Of a stretch of DNA of 64,000 bases, positions 19,023 to 27,599 are shown piece by piece. A program made the position numbers and the translations under genes. The notes below the pieces were generated by a model. The model ran no database searches. It saw only the letters and a list, made by a program, of their open reading frames with translations, and was not told the origin of the DNA. Positions within the stretch are counted from its first letter, which is position 1; each line of letters begins with the position of its first letter. The DNA is taken from assembly GCA_002838185.1 (NCBI GenBank), contig CP017948.1, positions 744,001 to 808,000 on the forward strand, in the 5' to 3' direction. The DNA is from Tenericutes bacterium MO-XQ (GTDB taxonomy: Bacteria > Bacillota_I > Bacilli_A > Acholeplasmatales > Acholeplasmataceae).

Positions 19023-19224
19023 TTTTTTATTCAAATGGATTGAAAATGATATTCGAAGTTTGCCTAGATGAACATAGTTTACAACAATTTTTGAGCATAA
19101 AATTATAAACAAATCCCTCTATTAAGGTGACAAGCAAACCTTATGTTTTCACTCTCAACGATAAGGATCTATTTTAATAATATGGAATGCTTTATATGTC
19201 AACTACTGTGTTTATTATGTTGTT

Positions 19225-19289
19225 TAATACAAAAATCTCCATTAATAAACTGCAAATATCTCCTTCATAATAATACAAAAATCTTCATT
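19225..19289 (+). repeat. Short repeats upstream of the AbiE promoter
   Basis: TAATACAAAAATCTCCATT (19225-19243) and TAATACAAAAATCTTCATT (19271-19289) differ by one base, and a weaker related copy (CAAATATCTCCTTCAT) lies between them. They end about 40 bp before the -35 element of the abiE promoter and could be regulator-binding sites. Function unproved. Confidence 0.45.
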
Positions 19290-19326
19290 TGAATTGACAT
19301 TTTTATAGAATATGATTAGATTTTTA

Positions 19327-19355
19327 TTGATATTCTCCAAATAATGGTATATAAT
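19327..19355 (+). promoter_or_regulatory. Promoter of the AbiE operon
   Basis: TTGATA, exactly 17-bp spacer, TATAAT, ending 22 bases before the abiEi ATG; GTGGAGG provides the ribosome site. Confidence 0.75.
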
Positions 19356-19377
19356 AAAATTAAGTGGAGGAAATAAC

Positions 19378-19968
19378 ATGATAGTTACAACTTTAGATCT
19401 TAAAGAAAAGTATAGAAACTATACTGATATTAATGGAAAAATTAAAAGGGATATTGATAAAGGTATCTTATTTCCACTTGTAAGAGGCATTTACGAAACA
19501 AATAGCAACACTGATGGGTTTTTACTTGCTTCATATATTTATGGCCCTTCCTATTTATCTTTTGAGTATGCACTTTCATCTCACAATATTATTCCTGAAA
19601 GAGTAGTTGTTTATACGAATGCTACATTCAATAAAAGAAAAAGCAAATCATATCAAAATCATTTTGGTCTTTTTACCTACAGGGATGTTCCAAAAGCAGC
19701 TTTCCCTTTCTCAGTTCAGGTTTACGAAGAAGATGGTTATGCTTACTTCATAGCTAGTCCTGAGAAAGCAATATGTGATTTACTTTACATCAAAAATCCG
19801 GTTAGAAGCATTAAAGAATTGAAGATTCTACTATTTGATAATCTCAGAATAAATAAAGATAGTTTTGATCAATTAAAATTTGATGATATTTTGTTTTTAT
19901 CTGATAAATATATATCAAACAATATTAAATACTTAAAAAAGTATATTGAGAGTGAGTGCATCAAATGA
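19378..19968 (+). CDS. abiEi: AbiEi-family antitoxin / transcriptional regulator
   Basis: A 196-residue protein with the AbiEi layout: N-terminal winged-helix-like part (INGKIKRDIDKGILFPLVRGIYET, residues ~19-42), then the conserved SYLSFEYALSSHNIIPE segment (~60-76) and a C-terminal half with SPEKAICDLLYI (~127-138). In type IV toxin-antitoxin systems this protein represses its own promoter and antagonises the AbiEii nucleotidyltransferase without a lasting complex. Overlaps abiEii by four bases (ATGA). Confidence 0.83.
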   Translation: MIVTTLDLKEKYRNYTDINGKIKRDIDKGILFPLVRGIYETNSNTDGFLLASYIYGPSYLSFEYALSSHNIIPERVVVYTNATFNKRKSKSYQNHFGLFTYRDVPKAAFPFSVQVYEEDGYAYFIASPEKAICDLLYIKNPVRSIKELKILLFDNLRINKDSFDQLKFDDILFLSDKYISNNIKYLKKYIESECIK

Positions 19969-20825
19969 CAATAATTCAACAAATGATGAATAAGTATAAT
20001 TTAATAACATTGGAAGACAAAAAGAATGCAATCAAAGAAGTATTACAAGAGGTTGTTTTGGCAGGGCTTTCGAAAACTGATTTTTTTACACATGCTGCTT
20101 TTTATGGAGGCACTGCTTTAAGAATATTCTATGGAATAGATCGGTTTAGTGAGGACTTAGATTTTTCATTGCTTGTTAAAGATGACACATTTGATATGAG
20201 TAAATACTTTAAACCAATTAGTGATGTCGTAAATTCGCTTGGTTTAAATTTTGAAGTACTAAAAAAGGTTAAGACAACTAACTCAACTATTGATTCAGCT
20301 TTCATTAAAGGTAACACAAAAGAAACTATTATCAAAATTTATCCTGATTCAGCAGATTCAAGCCGGATTATTCATAATGAGAAAATTATTATCAAGTTTG
20401 AAGTCGATATTAATCCACCACGATATGCGAATACAGAAATTAAGTTTCGTTTATTACCATTTCCATATCAAGTTAGGGTTTATGACCAGCCATCCTTATT
20501 CGCAGGTAAAATTCATGCAGTAATTGCTAGAAGTTGGAAGAATCGTGTAAAGGGAAGAGACTTATATGATTATATTTATTATTTAGGATTAGATACAAAA
20601 GTGAATCTTAAACACTTAGAAGAAAGACTGAAACAAACAAAAACAATCGAAGAAAATGTCATATTGAATAGAAAATTACTCGTTGAAATATTGAATAACA
20701 GATTTGATCATATTGACTATGAATCAGCTAGAAATGATGTTAAACCATTTGTTAGAGAACAGTCAACGCTTGAGTTATGGAGTAGTGATTTTTTTAAATC
20801 TATTACAAATGATATTAAGACCTAA
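19965..20825 (+). CDS. abiEii: AbiEii-family nucleotidyltransferase toxin
   Basis: A 286-residue nucleotidyltransferase of the AbiEii/AbiGii family. Active-site motif GGTALR...RFSEDLDFSLL (~residues 48-66), the second acidic residue in KFEVDINPP (~148), and the hallmark HAVIARSWKNRVKGRDLYD (~183-201). The family modifies tRNA or other targets with nucleotides and causes growth arrest, often giving phage resistance by abortive infection. ATG at 19965 overlaps the antitoxin stop; a GTG at 19956 is in frame but less likely. All key residues seem present, so it is probably active. Confidence 0.86.
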   Translation: MTIIQQMMNKYNLITLEDKKNAIKEVLQEVVLAGLSKTDFFTHAAFYGGTALRIFYGIDRFSEDLDFSLLVKDDTFDMSKYFKPISDVVNSLGLNFEVLKKVKTTNSTIDSAFIKGNTKETIIKIYPDSADSSRIIHNEKIIIKFEVDINPPRYANTEIKFRLLPFPYQVRVYDQPSLFAGKIHAVIARSWKNRVKGRDLYDYIYYLGLDTKVNLKHLEERLKQTKTIEENVILNRKLLVEILNNRFDHIDYESARNDVKPFVREQSTLELWSSDFFKSITNDIKT

Positions 20826-20907
20826 ATCTTTATCATTGAAATTGTTACAAACTATGTCACAAGGTTCATAGCAAATTATCAATTAGTAAAGAAGTATAAT
20901 GATATAG

Positions 20908-21440
20908 ATGAAAAAAGTAATATTAATTATGGGACATCTTGCATCATTAAAAACAACAATGGCTAAAAAAATAGCTAGGAGTTCAATCTCATGTTTTTTT
21001 GTAAAGATGATATTAAAGAGATCTTAGTAGATCAAATTGGTTATCATGATCGGAAAGATAATCTTAAACTCTCAGAGACTACTTTTTTAATTATGTCTCA
21101 TGCAATTTCAAATCTAAATAATCATGGTGTTTTGCTATTAGAAAGTAATTTTAAATATCATGAGTTAGATATCTTAAGAAAAAGACATCAAGATGTCTTG
21201 TTTATAAGTTTGTTTTTGACTGGGAATGTAGATGTATTATATGATAGATATTTGAAAAGGCAAAAAAATGGACATATAGCACATCTTTCAACTGGAGAAA
21301 TTCCCTACGATGTATTTAAGGATTCTATGTTTGCATATGAATCAGAAAAATGTCTTGGAAAGTCTTATCTTATTGATACAACAGATGATAAAATAGTTTA
21401 TGAAAAAATTAAAGGAATTGTTATAAAATTTATGCAATAA
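20908..21440 (+). pseudogene. Frameshifted P-loop nucleotide kinase-like gene
   Basis: Reading from ATG 20908 gives MKKVILIMGHLASLKTTMAK, the start of a P-loop kinase in which the essential Gly of G-x4-G-K-T is replaced by Leu. The frame then breaks in the seven-T run at 20994-21000: one extra T would join it exactly to the downstream frame (CKDDIKEILVDQIGYHD...), which runs to 21440. The downstream part has the lid-like FLTGNVDVLYDRYLKRQ segment. Two independent defects argue for a decayed gene, although a sequencing error in the homopolymer could explain the frameshift alone. Confidence 0.75.
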
Positions 21441-21453
21441 CAAGGAGGACTTT

Positions 21454-22386
21454 ATGAAAAAAGTGAGCATTATCTTTGGAGCTCCTGGGATTTGAAAAAC
21501 CACGACAGCAAAAATCCTATATCAAAAAATAAATAATTCTCAGTATATTGATGTAGATGATTTGTGGCGGATACATCCTTTTATTGTAAATGAAGAAAAT
21601 AAAACATTAGTAGAAACCAACTTAAAACACCTTTATCATTCGTTTTTAAATCATCAAACATTAAATCATTTAATTGTTACATGGGTTGTACCAACTGAAG
21701 GACTAAAAAATCTAATGTTAGAATGGTTTAAGGATTGCCTTGTTCATTTTTATCGGTTGGTTGCTTCAAAAGAAACCTATGTTAAGCGTTTATTAGAGGA
21801 TGATAGAGACCAAGATAGATTTAATGATTACTTAACAATCAATTTTAAAGATGAGTTTACAAATGTAAAAACTATAGATGTATCTGAGATAAATATTAAA
21901 GATGTAGTGGATATATTATATCAAGAAATTATGGGTGATGATCATGGAGCATGAGATGAAGCAATAGTAAAAGTTATTGATACTTTAAAAGAAAAATCAA
22001 GAAGCATTAAGTCATGTCATTTATCAAGAATCCAGGGGGATTATCATCCATGGAATACCATCCAAAAAAATAAGGAAATTTATGTGATTGATTGGATCTA
22101 TCGATATGGTGATTTTAGATATGATGTGATGTGGACATATGCACTATTATACCGGAGTGGATTTGAAGATTTTGCGAAAATATTTCTAAAAAGGTATCAG
22201 GAAAAACACCCATTCATTGATTTAGAGTTTTTCTTAACATTAGCAAATCTTAGATGGTTTGCAAATGTGAAATTATCATTGGTTAGTAAAAAACAAGATG
22301 ACTTATATGATATCATCAAATTTCAAAGTGAAAAACTAAATGAACTTAATCCGTTTTTCAATGAAAAAATACTAAAATTTAGTTAA
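21454..22386 (+). pseudogene. Broken kinase plus aminoglycoside-phosphotransferase-like remnant
   Basis: A single frame from ATG 21454 (after AAGGAGG) to 22386 is interrupted by two TGA codons. The first lies inside the Walker A loop: GAPGI, stop at 21494-21496, then KTTTAK, so the loop Gly has become a stop. The second at 21952-21954 separates the kinase part (~166 codons) from a C-terminal piece with GDYHPWNTI and VIDWIYRYGDFRYD, the catalytic and metal-binding motifs of the APH/choline-kinase fold, lacking its N-terminal lobe. Apparently two decayed genes, or a fusion. Other genes here end in TGA, so reading TGA as Trp is not supported. Confidence 0.75.
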
Positions 22387-22412
22387 AATGAAGTTGTTTT
22401 AATGACTTAATC

Positions 22413-22441
22413 TTGATTAATTGTTATGATAGAAGTATAAA
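22413..22441 (+). promoter_or_regulatory. Promoter of the methyltransferase gene
   Basis: TTGATT, 17-bp spacer, TATAAA, 25 bases before the ATG, with AAGGAGG as ribosome site. Confidence 0.65.
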
Positions 22442-22465
22442 TAAGCCGTATAACAAGGAGGATTT

Positions 22466-23260
22466 ATGAGCAACGAGAATAAAATACAAGCAAATGAAAA
22501 AGCTTGGAGAAAATTGGCGAAAGACCATTTTGAAACATATAAAAAAAGATTACTTGATCCTAATACCAAACTAAATCCTTTGGTTGAAAATGAACTAGGA
22601 AATATCAAAGGTAAACGCATTTTACATCTTCAGTGTAACACAGGAGCAGATTCCATTTTACTTGCAAGAAAAGGTGCAATAGTTACAGGTGTTGATTTAG
22701 TTGAAGATAATATCAAATATGCAAGACTTCTTGCAAAAGAATTTGGTATGGATGATTTAACATTTGTAACTTCTGATGTATTAAAACTTATAGGAAAAAT
22801 TGATGATCAATTTGATTTAATCGTCACTTTTGATGGTGTCATCGGATGGCTTCCAGATTTAAATCAATGGGGAAAAGTTATTCATCACTATTTAAAGCCT
22901 AATGGTGAGTTTTATCTTCATGATGCACATCCGTTAGCACTTGTTTTTGATGAAGAAAAAATGGCTCATGGAAAGATGATAGCAAGATATCCGTATTTTG
23001 GAAAAGATCCTGATATGGATCCATATATTGGTGGTTATGCATCTGATGCAAAACTTGCAGAAAATTATTATTGGAATCACACGATGGAAGAGATCATGAT
23101 GAGTCTTATCAATAATCAACTGACAATCACTTATATTAAAGAGCATGAAAAGTGTGTTATTGGTATGGGTGGGGATGTAGTTGATGATGATGGGCTATCA
23201 TATTATAAAAATTTCCTCAGTAAAATACCGATGGCATTAAGTTTAAAAGCTAAAAAATAA
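22466..23260 (+). CDS. Class I SAM-dependent methyltransferase
   Basis: A 264-residue methyltransferase. SAM motif I is RILHLQCNTGADSILLARKGAI (~residues 51-72), followed by the acidic VTGVDLVEDNI (~73-83) and the motif II/III region DLIVTFDGVIGWLPD (~118-132). The N-terminus (EKAWRKLAKDHFETYKKRL) and the C-terminal beta strands resemble small-molecule methyltransferases annotated only by domain. Substrate unknown. Own promoter; followed closely by an OsmC gene. Confidence 0.85.
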   Translation: MSNENKIQANEKAWRKLAKDHFETYKKRLLDPNTKLNPLVENELGNIKGKRILHLQCNTGADSILLARKGAIVTGVDLVEDNIKYARLLAKEFGMDDLTFVTSDVLKLIGKIDDQFDLIVTFDGVIGWLPDLNQWGKVIHHYLKPNGEFYLHDAHPLALVFDEEKMAHGKMIARYPYFGKDPDMDPYIGGYASDAKLAENYYWNHTMEEIMMSLINNQLTITYIKEHEKCVIGMGGDVVDDDGLSYYKNFLSKIPMALSLKAKK

Positions 23261-23272
23261 AGGAGCGATATA

Positions 23273-23665
23273 ATGAAAGCAGACACAATTAATATGACAT
23301 TTGAAAATGGATTTGTTGGAGAAATGGAAACTCCAAAAGGTACAGTTAAAATAGGTAGTCAAGAACAAGGAGTTGCACCATATCATATGTTATTTGGTGC
23401 CTTAGGATCATGTTTTTATGCGACATTCTTAAGTGTTTCAGATAAGATGCGATTAACTTTTGATAAAGCAGAAATCGAAGTATCAGGAACTAAAAGAGAT
23501 CAAAGTCCTGCAACTTTAGAACAAGTTAACATGACGTTAGTCGTATATAATCCTTCAAACGAAGAAAAATTAAGAAAAGCAGCACAATTAGGTGCAAGAC
23601 ACTGTTCCATTCATGAAACAGTAAGTAAGGTCGCAAATATTGATTTAGAAGTTATTTTTAAATAG
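23273..23665 (+). CDS. OsmC family peroxiredoxin-like protein
   Basis: A 130-residue OsmC/Ohr-type protein with the two reactive cysteines of the family: GSCFYATFL (~residue 47) and ARHCSIHETVSKVA (~residue 107). Reduces organic hydroperoxides or acts on related thiol substrates. GGAGCGAT precedes the ATG. Confidence 0.85.
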   Translation: MKADTINMTFENGFVGEMETPKGTVKIGSQEQGVAPYHMLFGALGSCFYATFLSVSDKMRLTFDKAEIEVSGTKRDQSPATLEQVNMTLVVYNPSNEEKLRKAAQLGARHCSIHETVSKVANIDLEVIFK

Positions 23666-23695
23666 ACGTTTTATCTCTAAAGTGGAGGTGAGTTT

Positions 23696-24697
23696 GTGAA
23701 AATCAAAAAAATAGTTATATGGGCATTGCTGATGATTATTTTAATCTTTGGCGCATCTTTAGGATACATGGTGATCTTAGATATTCCATTTATCGAAGGG
23801 CTCTATATGACCATCATAACAGTATCAACCGTAGGATATAGTGAGGTTGCTGAAATGACACCACTAGCGATGTGGTTTTCCATCATATTTATTTTAGTTA
23901 GTCTGGGGATGGTTGGTTATTTAGCAAAAGTTGTATTTGATTTTATTGGAGAAGCAAACTTCAATCTAACTTGGAGGAAAAGAAAAATGGAAAAGAAAAT
24001 TGAGAATTTATCAAATCATATCATCATTTGTGGAGCTGGCGAAACTGGCATTAATGTCATTAAACAAATGATCAAAAGAAATGTTGATTTTGTCGTCGTT
24101 GATCATGATCAAAAAACAATTGAACAACTCAATGAACTTGATTGTTTATACATTTTTGATGATGCTACAAAAGAAGATGTTTTAGTTCAAGCTGGACTTG
24201 AAAAAGCTAAAGGTATCATTACGACCTTATCAACAGATGCAGACAATGTATTTGTTGTTTTAACGGCTAGACAACTGAATAAAGACATTCATATCATTTC
24301 AAGATTCCATGAGAAATCAGCAGAAAAGAAACTCAGTTTAGCTGGAGCAAACCAAACTGTTTCACCAGATGAAATTGGTGGTAAGAAAATGGCTGCACTT
24401 ATGATATCTCCTCATGTTCAGTTTTTCGTTGATAATATCATTGATACAAAAAATATGTCTATTGATATGGAAGAAGTTGTCATCAATGAAACTTCTGAGC
24501 TGATTGATAAAAAATTAAGAGATGCAAAAATTTCAGAAAAAGCAGGACTGATTGTGCTTGCGATTAGAAGAAATGAAGATGAATTTATTTTTAATCCTAA
24601 AGCTGATGAAATATTAAAAGTTTTAGATAATATGATTGTTGTTGGTTCTGAAGAACAAATCCAAAAATTAAAAGTTATGGCAAATGATTTAGATTAA
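23696..24697 (+). CDS. Two-helix potassium channel with RCK/TrkA-N domain
   Basis: A 333-residue MthK-like channel: TM1 (~residues 5-27), pore helix and filter (TIITVSTVGYSE, ~39-50), TM2 (~59-83), a linker rich in basic residues, then a RCK domain with the dinucleotide motif IIICGAGETGINVI (~107-120) and a TrkA-C-like end (~240-333). The selectivity filter reads TVGYS where TVGYG is usual. GTG start is supported by GGAGGTGAG. Probably gated by a bound nucleotide or ion and involved in K+ homeostasis. Confidence 0.87.
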   Translation: MKIKKIVIWALLMIILIFGASLGYMVILDIPFIEGLYMTIITVSTVGYSEVAEMTPLAMWFSIIFILVSLGMVGYLAKVVFDFIGEANFNLTWRKRKMEKKIENLSNHIIICGAGETGINVIKQMIKRNVDFVVVDHDQKTIEQLNELDCLYIFDDATKEDVLVQAGLEKAKGIITTLSTDADNVFVVLTARQLNKDIHIISRFHEKSAEKKLSLAGANQTVSPDEIGGKKMAALMISPHVQFFVDNIIDTKNMSIDMEEVVINETSELIDKKLRDAKISEKAGLIVLAIRRNEDEFIFNPKADEILKVLDNMIVVGSEEQIQKLKVMANDLD

Positions 24698-24707
24698 AGG
24701 AGTTTTC

Positions 24708-25277
24708 ATGAACTATATTGACTTAATCAAAGCATACGAACCAAAAAATGAACAAGAGATGATGGATAAAAAAGCAATGTTATCTTTTATTAGCCAAAAT
24801 GAAGATCATTTATTAAGATCAAATTTAATTGGGCATTTAACATCATCAGCCATTGTCGTTAATAAATCGATGGATAAAGTCTTGTTTTGCTATCACAATA
24901 TATATCAATCTTGGAGTTGGGTTGGAGGTCATGTAGACGGAAATCCTGACTTTTTAGACGTTGCTATCAAAGAAGCTAGAGAAGAAACTGGAGTTAAGAA
25001 CATAAAAGCTTGTACGTCTGACATCTTTATGATTGATAACATTTATGTACACAACCATATGAAAAATGGTGTTTATGTTCCAGATCATATCCATCTTAAT
25101 GTGACATATTTACTCATCGCAAATGAACATGACACATTAACGCATAAGCCCGATGAAAACCAAGGAGTTAAATGGTTTGATATTGAGGATGTACTCAATC
25201 ATGTATCAGAAGAAAGAATGAAAATAATCTATAAAAAAGCATTTAAATATATGAAAAATCTACATTGTATGATCTAG
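24708..25277 (+). CDS. Nudix hydrolase
   Basis: A 189-residue Nudix protein with an intact box GGHVDGNPDFLDVAIKEAREE followed by TG (~residues 78-100), preceded by a helical ~30-residue N-terminus and the HLTSSAIVVN strand. Resembles the Nudix hydrolases annotated only as NUDIX in Firmicutes; substrate unknown. Eleven bases after the channel gene, AAGGAG ribosome site. Confidence 0.85.
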   Translation: MNYIDLIKAYEPKNEQEMMDKKAMLSFISQNEDHLLRSNLIGHLTSSAIVVNKSMDKVLFCYHNIYQSWSWVGGHVDGNPDFLDVAIKEAREETGVKNIKACTSDIFMIDNIYVHNHMKNGVYVPDHIHLNVTYLLIANEHDTLTHKPDENQGVKWFDIEDVLNHVSEERMKIIYKKAFKYMKNLHCMI

Positions 25278-25305
25278 TGATTTATTAAAAATTTGGAGGG
25301 CAATC

Positions 25306-27585
25306 ATGCAAACAATGAAAGATTTACTGTCTTGGGTTGACGAAGTAAAAACGTTATGTCAACCAGATCGTGTGTACTGGCTTAATGGGAGTAAAGAGGA
25401 AGAAAAAGCATTTTATGATGAACTGATTAGCACTGGGAAAGCTATTCAGTTAAATCCTTTATTAAGGCCATATTCATATGCTTTTTTCAGTGATCCTTCA
25501 GATGTTGCAAGGGTTGAAAAAAGAACATTTATTGCTTCAAGAAATGCAGAAGATGCTGGACCAACCAATAACTGGATTGATCCTAAAGCACTTAAAAAAA
25601 CAATGACAAAACTCTATCATGGCTCGATGAAAGGCAGAACAATGTATGTAATTCCATATATGATGGGACCTATGCATTCTGAGATTTCAAAAGCAGGTAT
25701 AGAAATTACTGATAGCTTATATGTTGTTGTTAATATGATTAAGATGACACGTGTTGGAACTGAAGTTTTAGACCTTATAAAAAATGGTAAATCTTACATT
25801 CCAGGACTTCATTCTGTGGGTGCACCGTTAAAAGATAATGAAAAAGATTGTACTTGGCCATGCGCACCTATAGAACAAAAATATATTGCACACTTTCCAG
25901 AAGAGCGTTTGATTTGGTCATACGGTTCTGGATATGGTGGTAATGCATTACTCGGGAAAAAATGTTTGGCACTTAGAATCGCATCTAAAATGGCAAAAGA
26001 TGAAGGTTGGATGGCTGAACATATGTTAATCTTGAAGATAACCAATCCAAAAGGGGAATATAAATATATACTAGGAGCTTTTCCTAGCGCTTGTGGAAAA
26101 ACAAATTTGTCTATGCTAGTGCCAACAATTCCGGGCTGGAAAGTAGAAACTGTTGGTGATGATATTGCTTGGATATGGCGTAAAAAAGATGGTAGGTTAT
26201 ATGCAATCAATCCAGAAAAAGGTTTTTTTGGAGTAGCAAAAGGTACTTCATATAAATCTAATCCAAATGCAATGAAAGCCATTGAGAAAAATACTATTTT
26301 CACTAATGTTGCTATAACAGATCAAAATGATGTATGGTGGGAAGGCATAGATCAAGAAAAGCCGTCTCATTTAAAAGACTGGCAACAACAAGATCATGAT
26401 TTAAGCATGAAAACACCAGCAGCACACTCAAATTCAAGGTTTACAGTTGAAGCTACAGAATCTCCTGTTTTAGCAAAAGAATGGGATGACCCAGAAGGAG
26501 TTTTGATTTCGGCAATTTTGGTTGGCGGAAGAAGACCATCAACAATACCTCTAGTTCATGAATCTTTAAGTTGGAGTCATGGGGTTTTTATGGGCTCTAT
26601 GATGGGATCAGAAATCACAGCAGCAACCATCTCAGATGATATCGGTAAAGTTAGAAGAGACCCATTTGCGATGTTACCATTTATTGGATATCATGTCGGT
26701 GATTATTTAAATCATTGGCTTGATATGGGTAAAGATGTTGATCAAAATCTTTTACCAAAGATATATTATGTTAACTGGTTTAGAAAAGATCACAATGGAC
26801 AATTTTTATGGCCAGGTTTTGGTGAAAATTCAAGAGTGTTAAAGTGGATATTTGAACGTGTAGATCATAAAGCATCCGCAAAACTGACACCTATTGGATA
26901 TGTCCCTGATAAAAATAGTCTAGATTTAGATGGACTTAATTTATCCAAGAAAACATTTAAAGCTTTAACAACAATCAACATAAGTGCATGGTTGAAAGAA
27001 GTTGAATCGATTAGAATTTACTATAAAACAATAGGTTATAAATTACCAGAAGCACTTGTTCATGAACTTGATGAGTTAAAATATAGACTTAGAAAGGAAC
27101 TCTACCAGATGAAAGCACATAAACTTGGCATATATCAAAGTCCAATTGGACATATTGTTTATGAACATGACGATCATCATCTATATGGCTTAAGCATAGA
27201 AGAAGATTTTCATGAAGAAGGATTAGTATTCGAAAAAGATGATTTCATTGAACATGAATTAGAGGGATATTTTCATGGAGATATCAAACAATTTGATGTA
27301 GATGTTGTTTTCGAAAAAGGAACTGATTTCCAAAAAATGGTATGGCATGAACTATTACAAATACCATTTGGGCAAACAAAGAGTTATCAAGATATTGCAA
27401 ATGCAGTGGGAAATCCTAAAGCTGTTAGAGCAGTAGGACAAGCATGTAAAAAAAATCCAGTTGGTATTGTTGTTCCATGTCACAGAGTGATTGGGAAAAA
27501 CAATAAACTTACCGGATATTCTGGAAAAAACTATATACATCTAAAGAAAAAATTATTAGACATGGAAAAAGCGTTCCTTAGATAG
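25306..27585 (+). CDS. pckG-ogt: GTP-type PEP carboxykinase fused to O6-alkylguanine-DNA alkyltransferase
   Basis: A 759-residue fusion. Residues 1-~600 are a complete GTP-dependent phosphoenolpyruvate carboxykinase: RTMYVIPYMMGP, the kinase loop FPSACGKTNLSMLVP (~259-273), VGDDIAWI, and GRRPSTIPLVHESLSW. It interconverts oxaloacetate and PEP. Residues 602-759 are a full-length methylated-DNA-protein cysteine methyltransferase, with IPFGQTKSYQDIANAVGNPKA and active site VPCHRVIG (Cys ~725). The join reads CTC-TAC-CAG-ATG; TAC is one base from a stop, and AGAAAGGAAC (27091-27100) sits just upstream of the ATG at 27109, so these look like two overlapping-operon genes fused by stop loss. The alkyltransferase could still also be made alone from 27109. 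Confidence 0.9.
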   Translation: MQTMKDLLSWVDEVKTLCQPDRVYWLNGSKEEEKAFYDELISTGKAIQLNPLLRPYSYAFFSDPSDVARVEKRTFIASRNAEDAGPTNNWIDPKALKKTMTKLYHGSMKGRTMYVIPYMMGPMHSEISKAGIEITDSLYVVVNMIKMTRVGTEVLDLIKNGKSYIPGLHSVGAPLKDNEKDCTWPCAPIEQKYIAHFPEERLIWSYGSGYGGNALLGKKCLALRIASKMAKDEGWMAEHMLILKITNPKGEYKYILGAFPSACGKTNLSMLVPTIPGWKVETVGDDIAWIWRKKDGRLYAINPEKGFFGVAKGTSYKSNPNAMKAIEKNTIFTNVAITDQNDVWWEGIDQEKPSHLKDWQQQDHDLSMKTPAAHSNSRFTVEATESPVLAKEWDDPEGVLISAILVGGRRPSTIPLVHESLSWSHGVFMGSMMGSEITAATISDDIGKVRRDPFAMLPFIGYHVGDYLNHWLDMGKDVDQNLLPKIYYVNWFRKDHNGQFLWPGFGENSRVLKWIFERVDHKASAKLTPIGYVPDKNSLDLDGLNLSKKTFKALTTINISAWLKEVESIRIYYKTIGYKLPEALVHELDELKYRLRKELYQMKAHKLGIYQSPIGHIVYEHDDHHLYGLSIEEDFHEEGLVFEKDDFIEHELEGYFHGDIKQFDVDVVFEKGTDFQKMVWHELLQIPFGQTKSYQDIANAVGNPKAVRAVGQACKKNPVGIVVPCHRVIGKNNKLTGYSGKNYIHLKKKLLDMEKAFLR

Positions 27586-27599
27586 GAACGCTTTATTTT
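27568..27599. terminator. Bidirectional intrinsic terminator
   Basis: Stem AAAGCGTTCC / GGAACGCTTT with a seven-base loop containing the pckG-ogt stop codon; T-rich on one side and A-rich on the other. Lies between convergent genes. Confidence 0.88.

Noticed and set aside
21494-21954. UGA decoded as tryptophan (mycoplasma code), which would open the frame 21454-22386
   Set aside because: Many intact genes here stop at TGA (for example at 4047-4049, 7584-7586, 14332-14334, 34193-34195) and tryptophan is written TGG throughout; the first TGA falls at the Walker A glycine, where Trp makes no sense.
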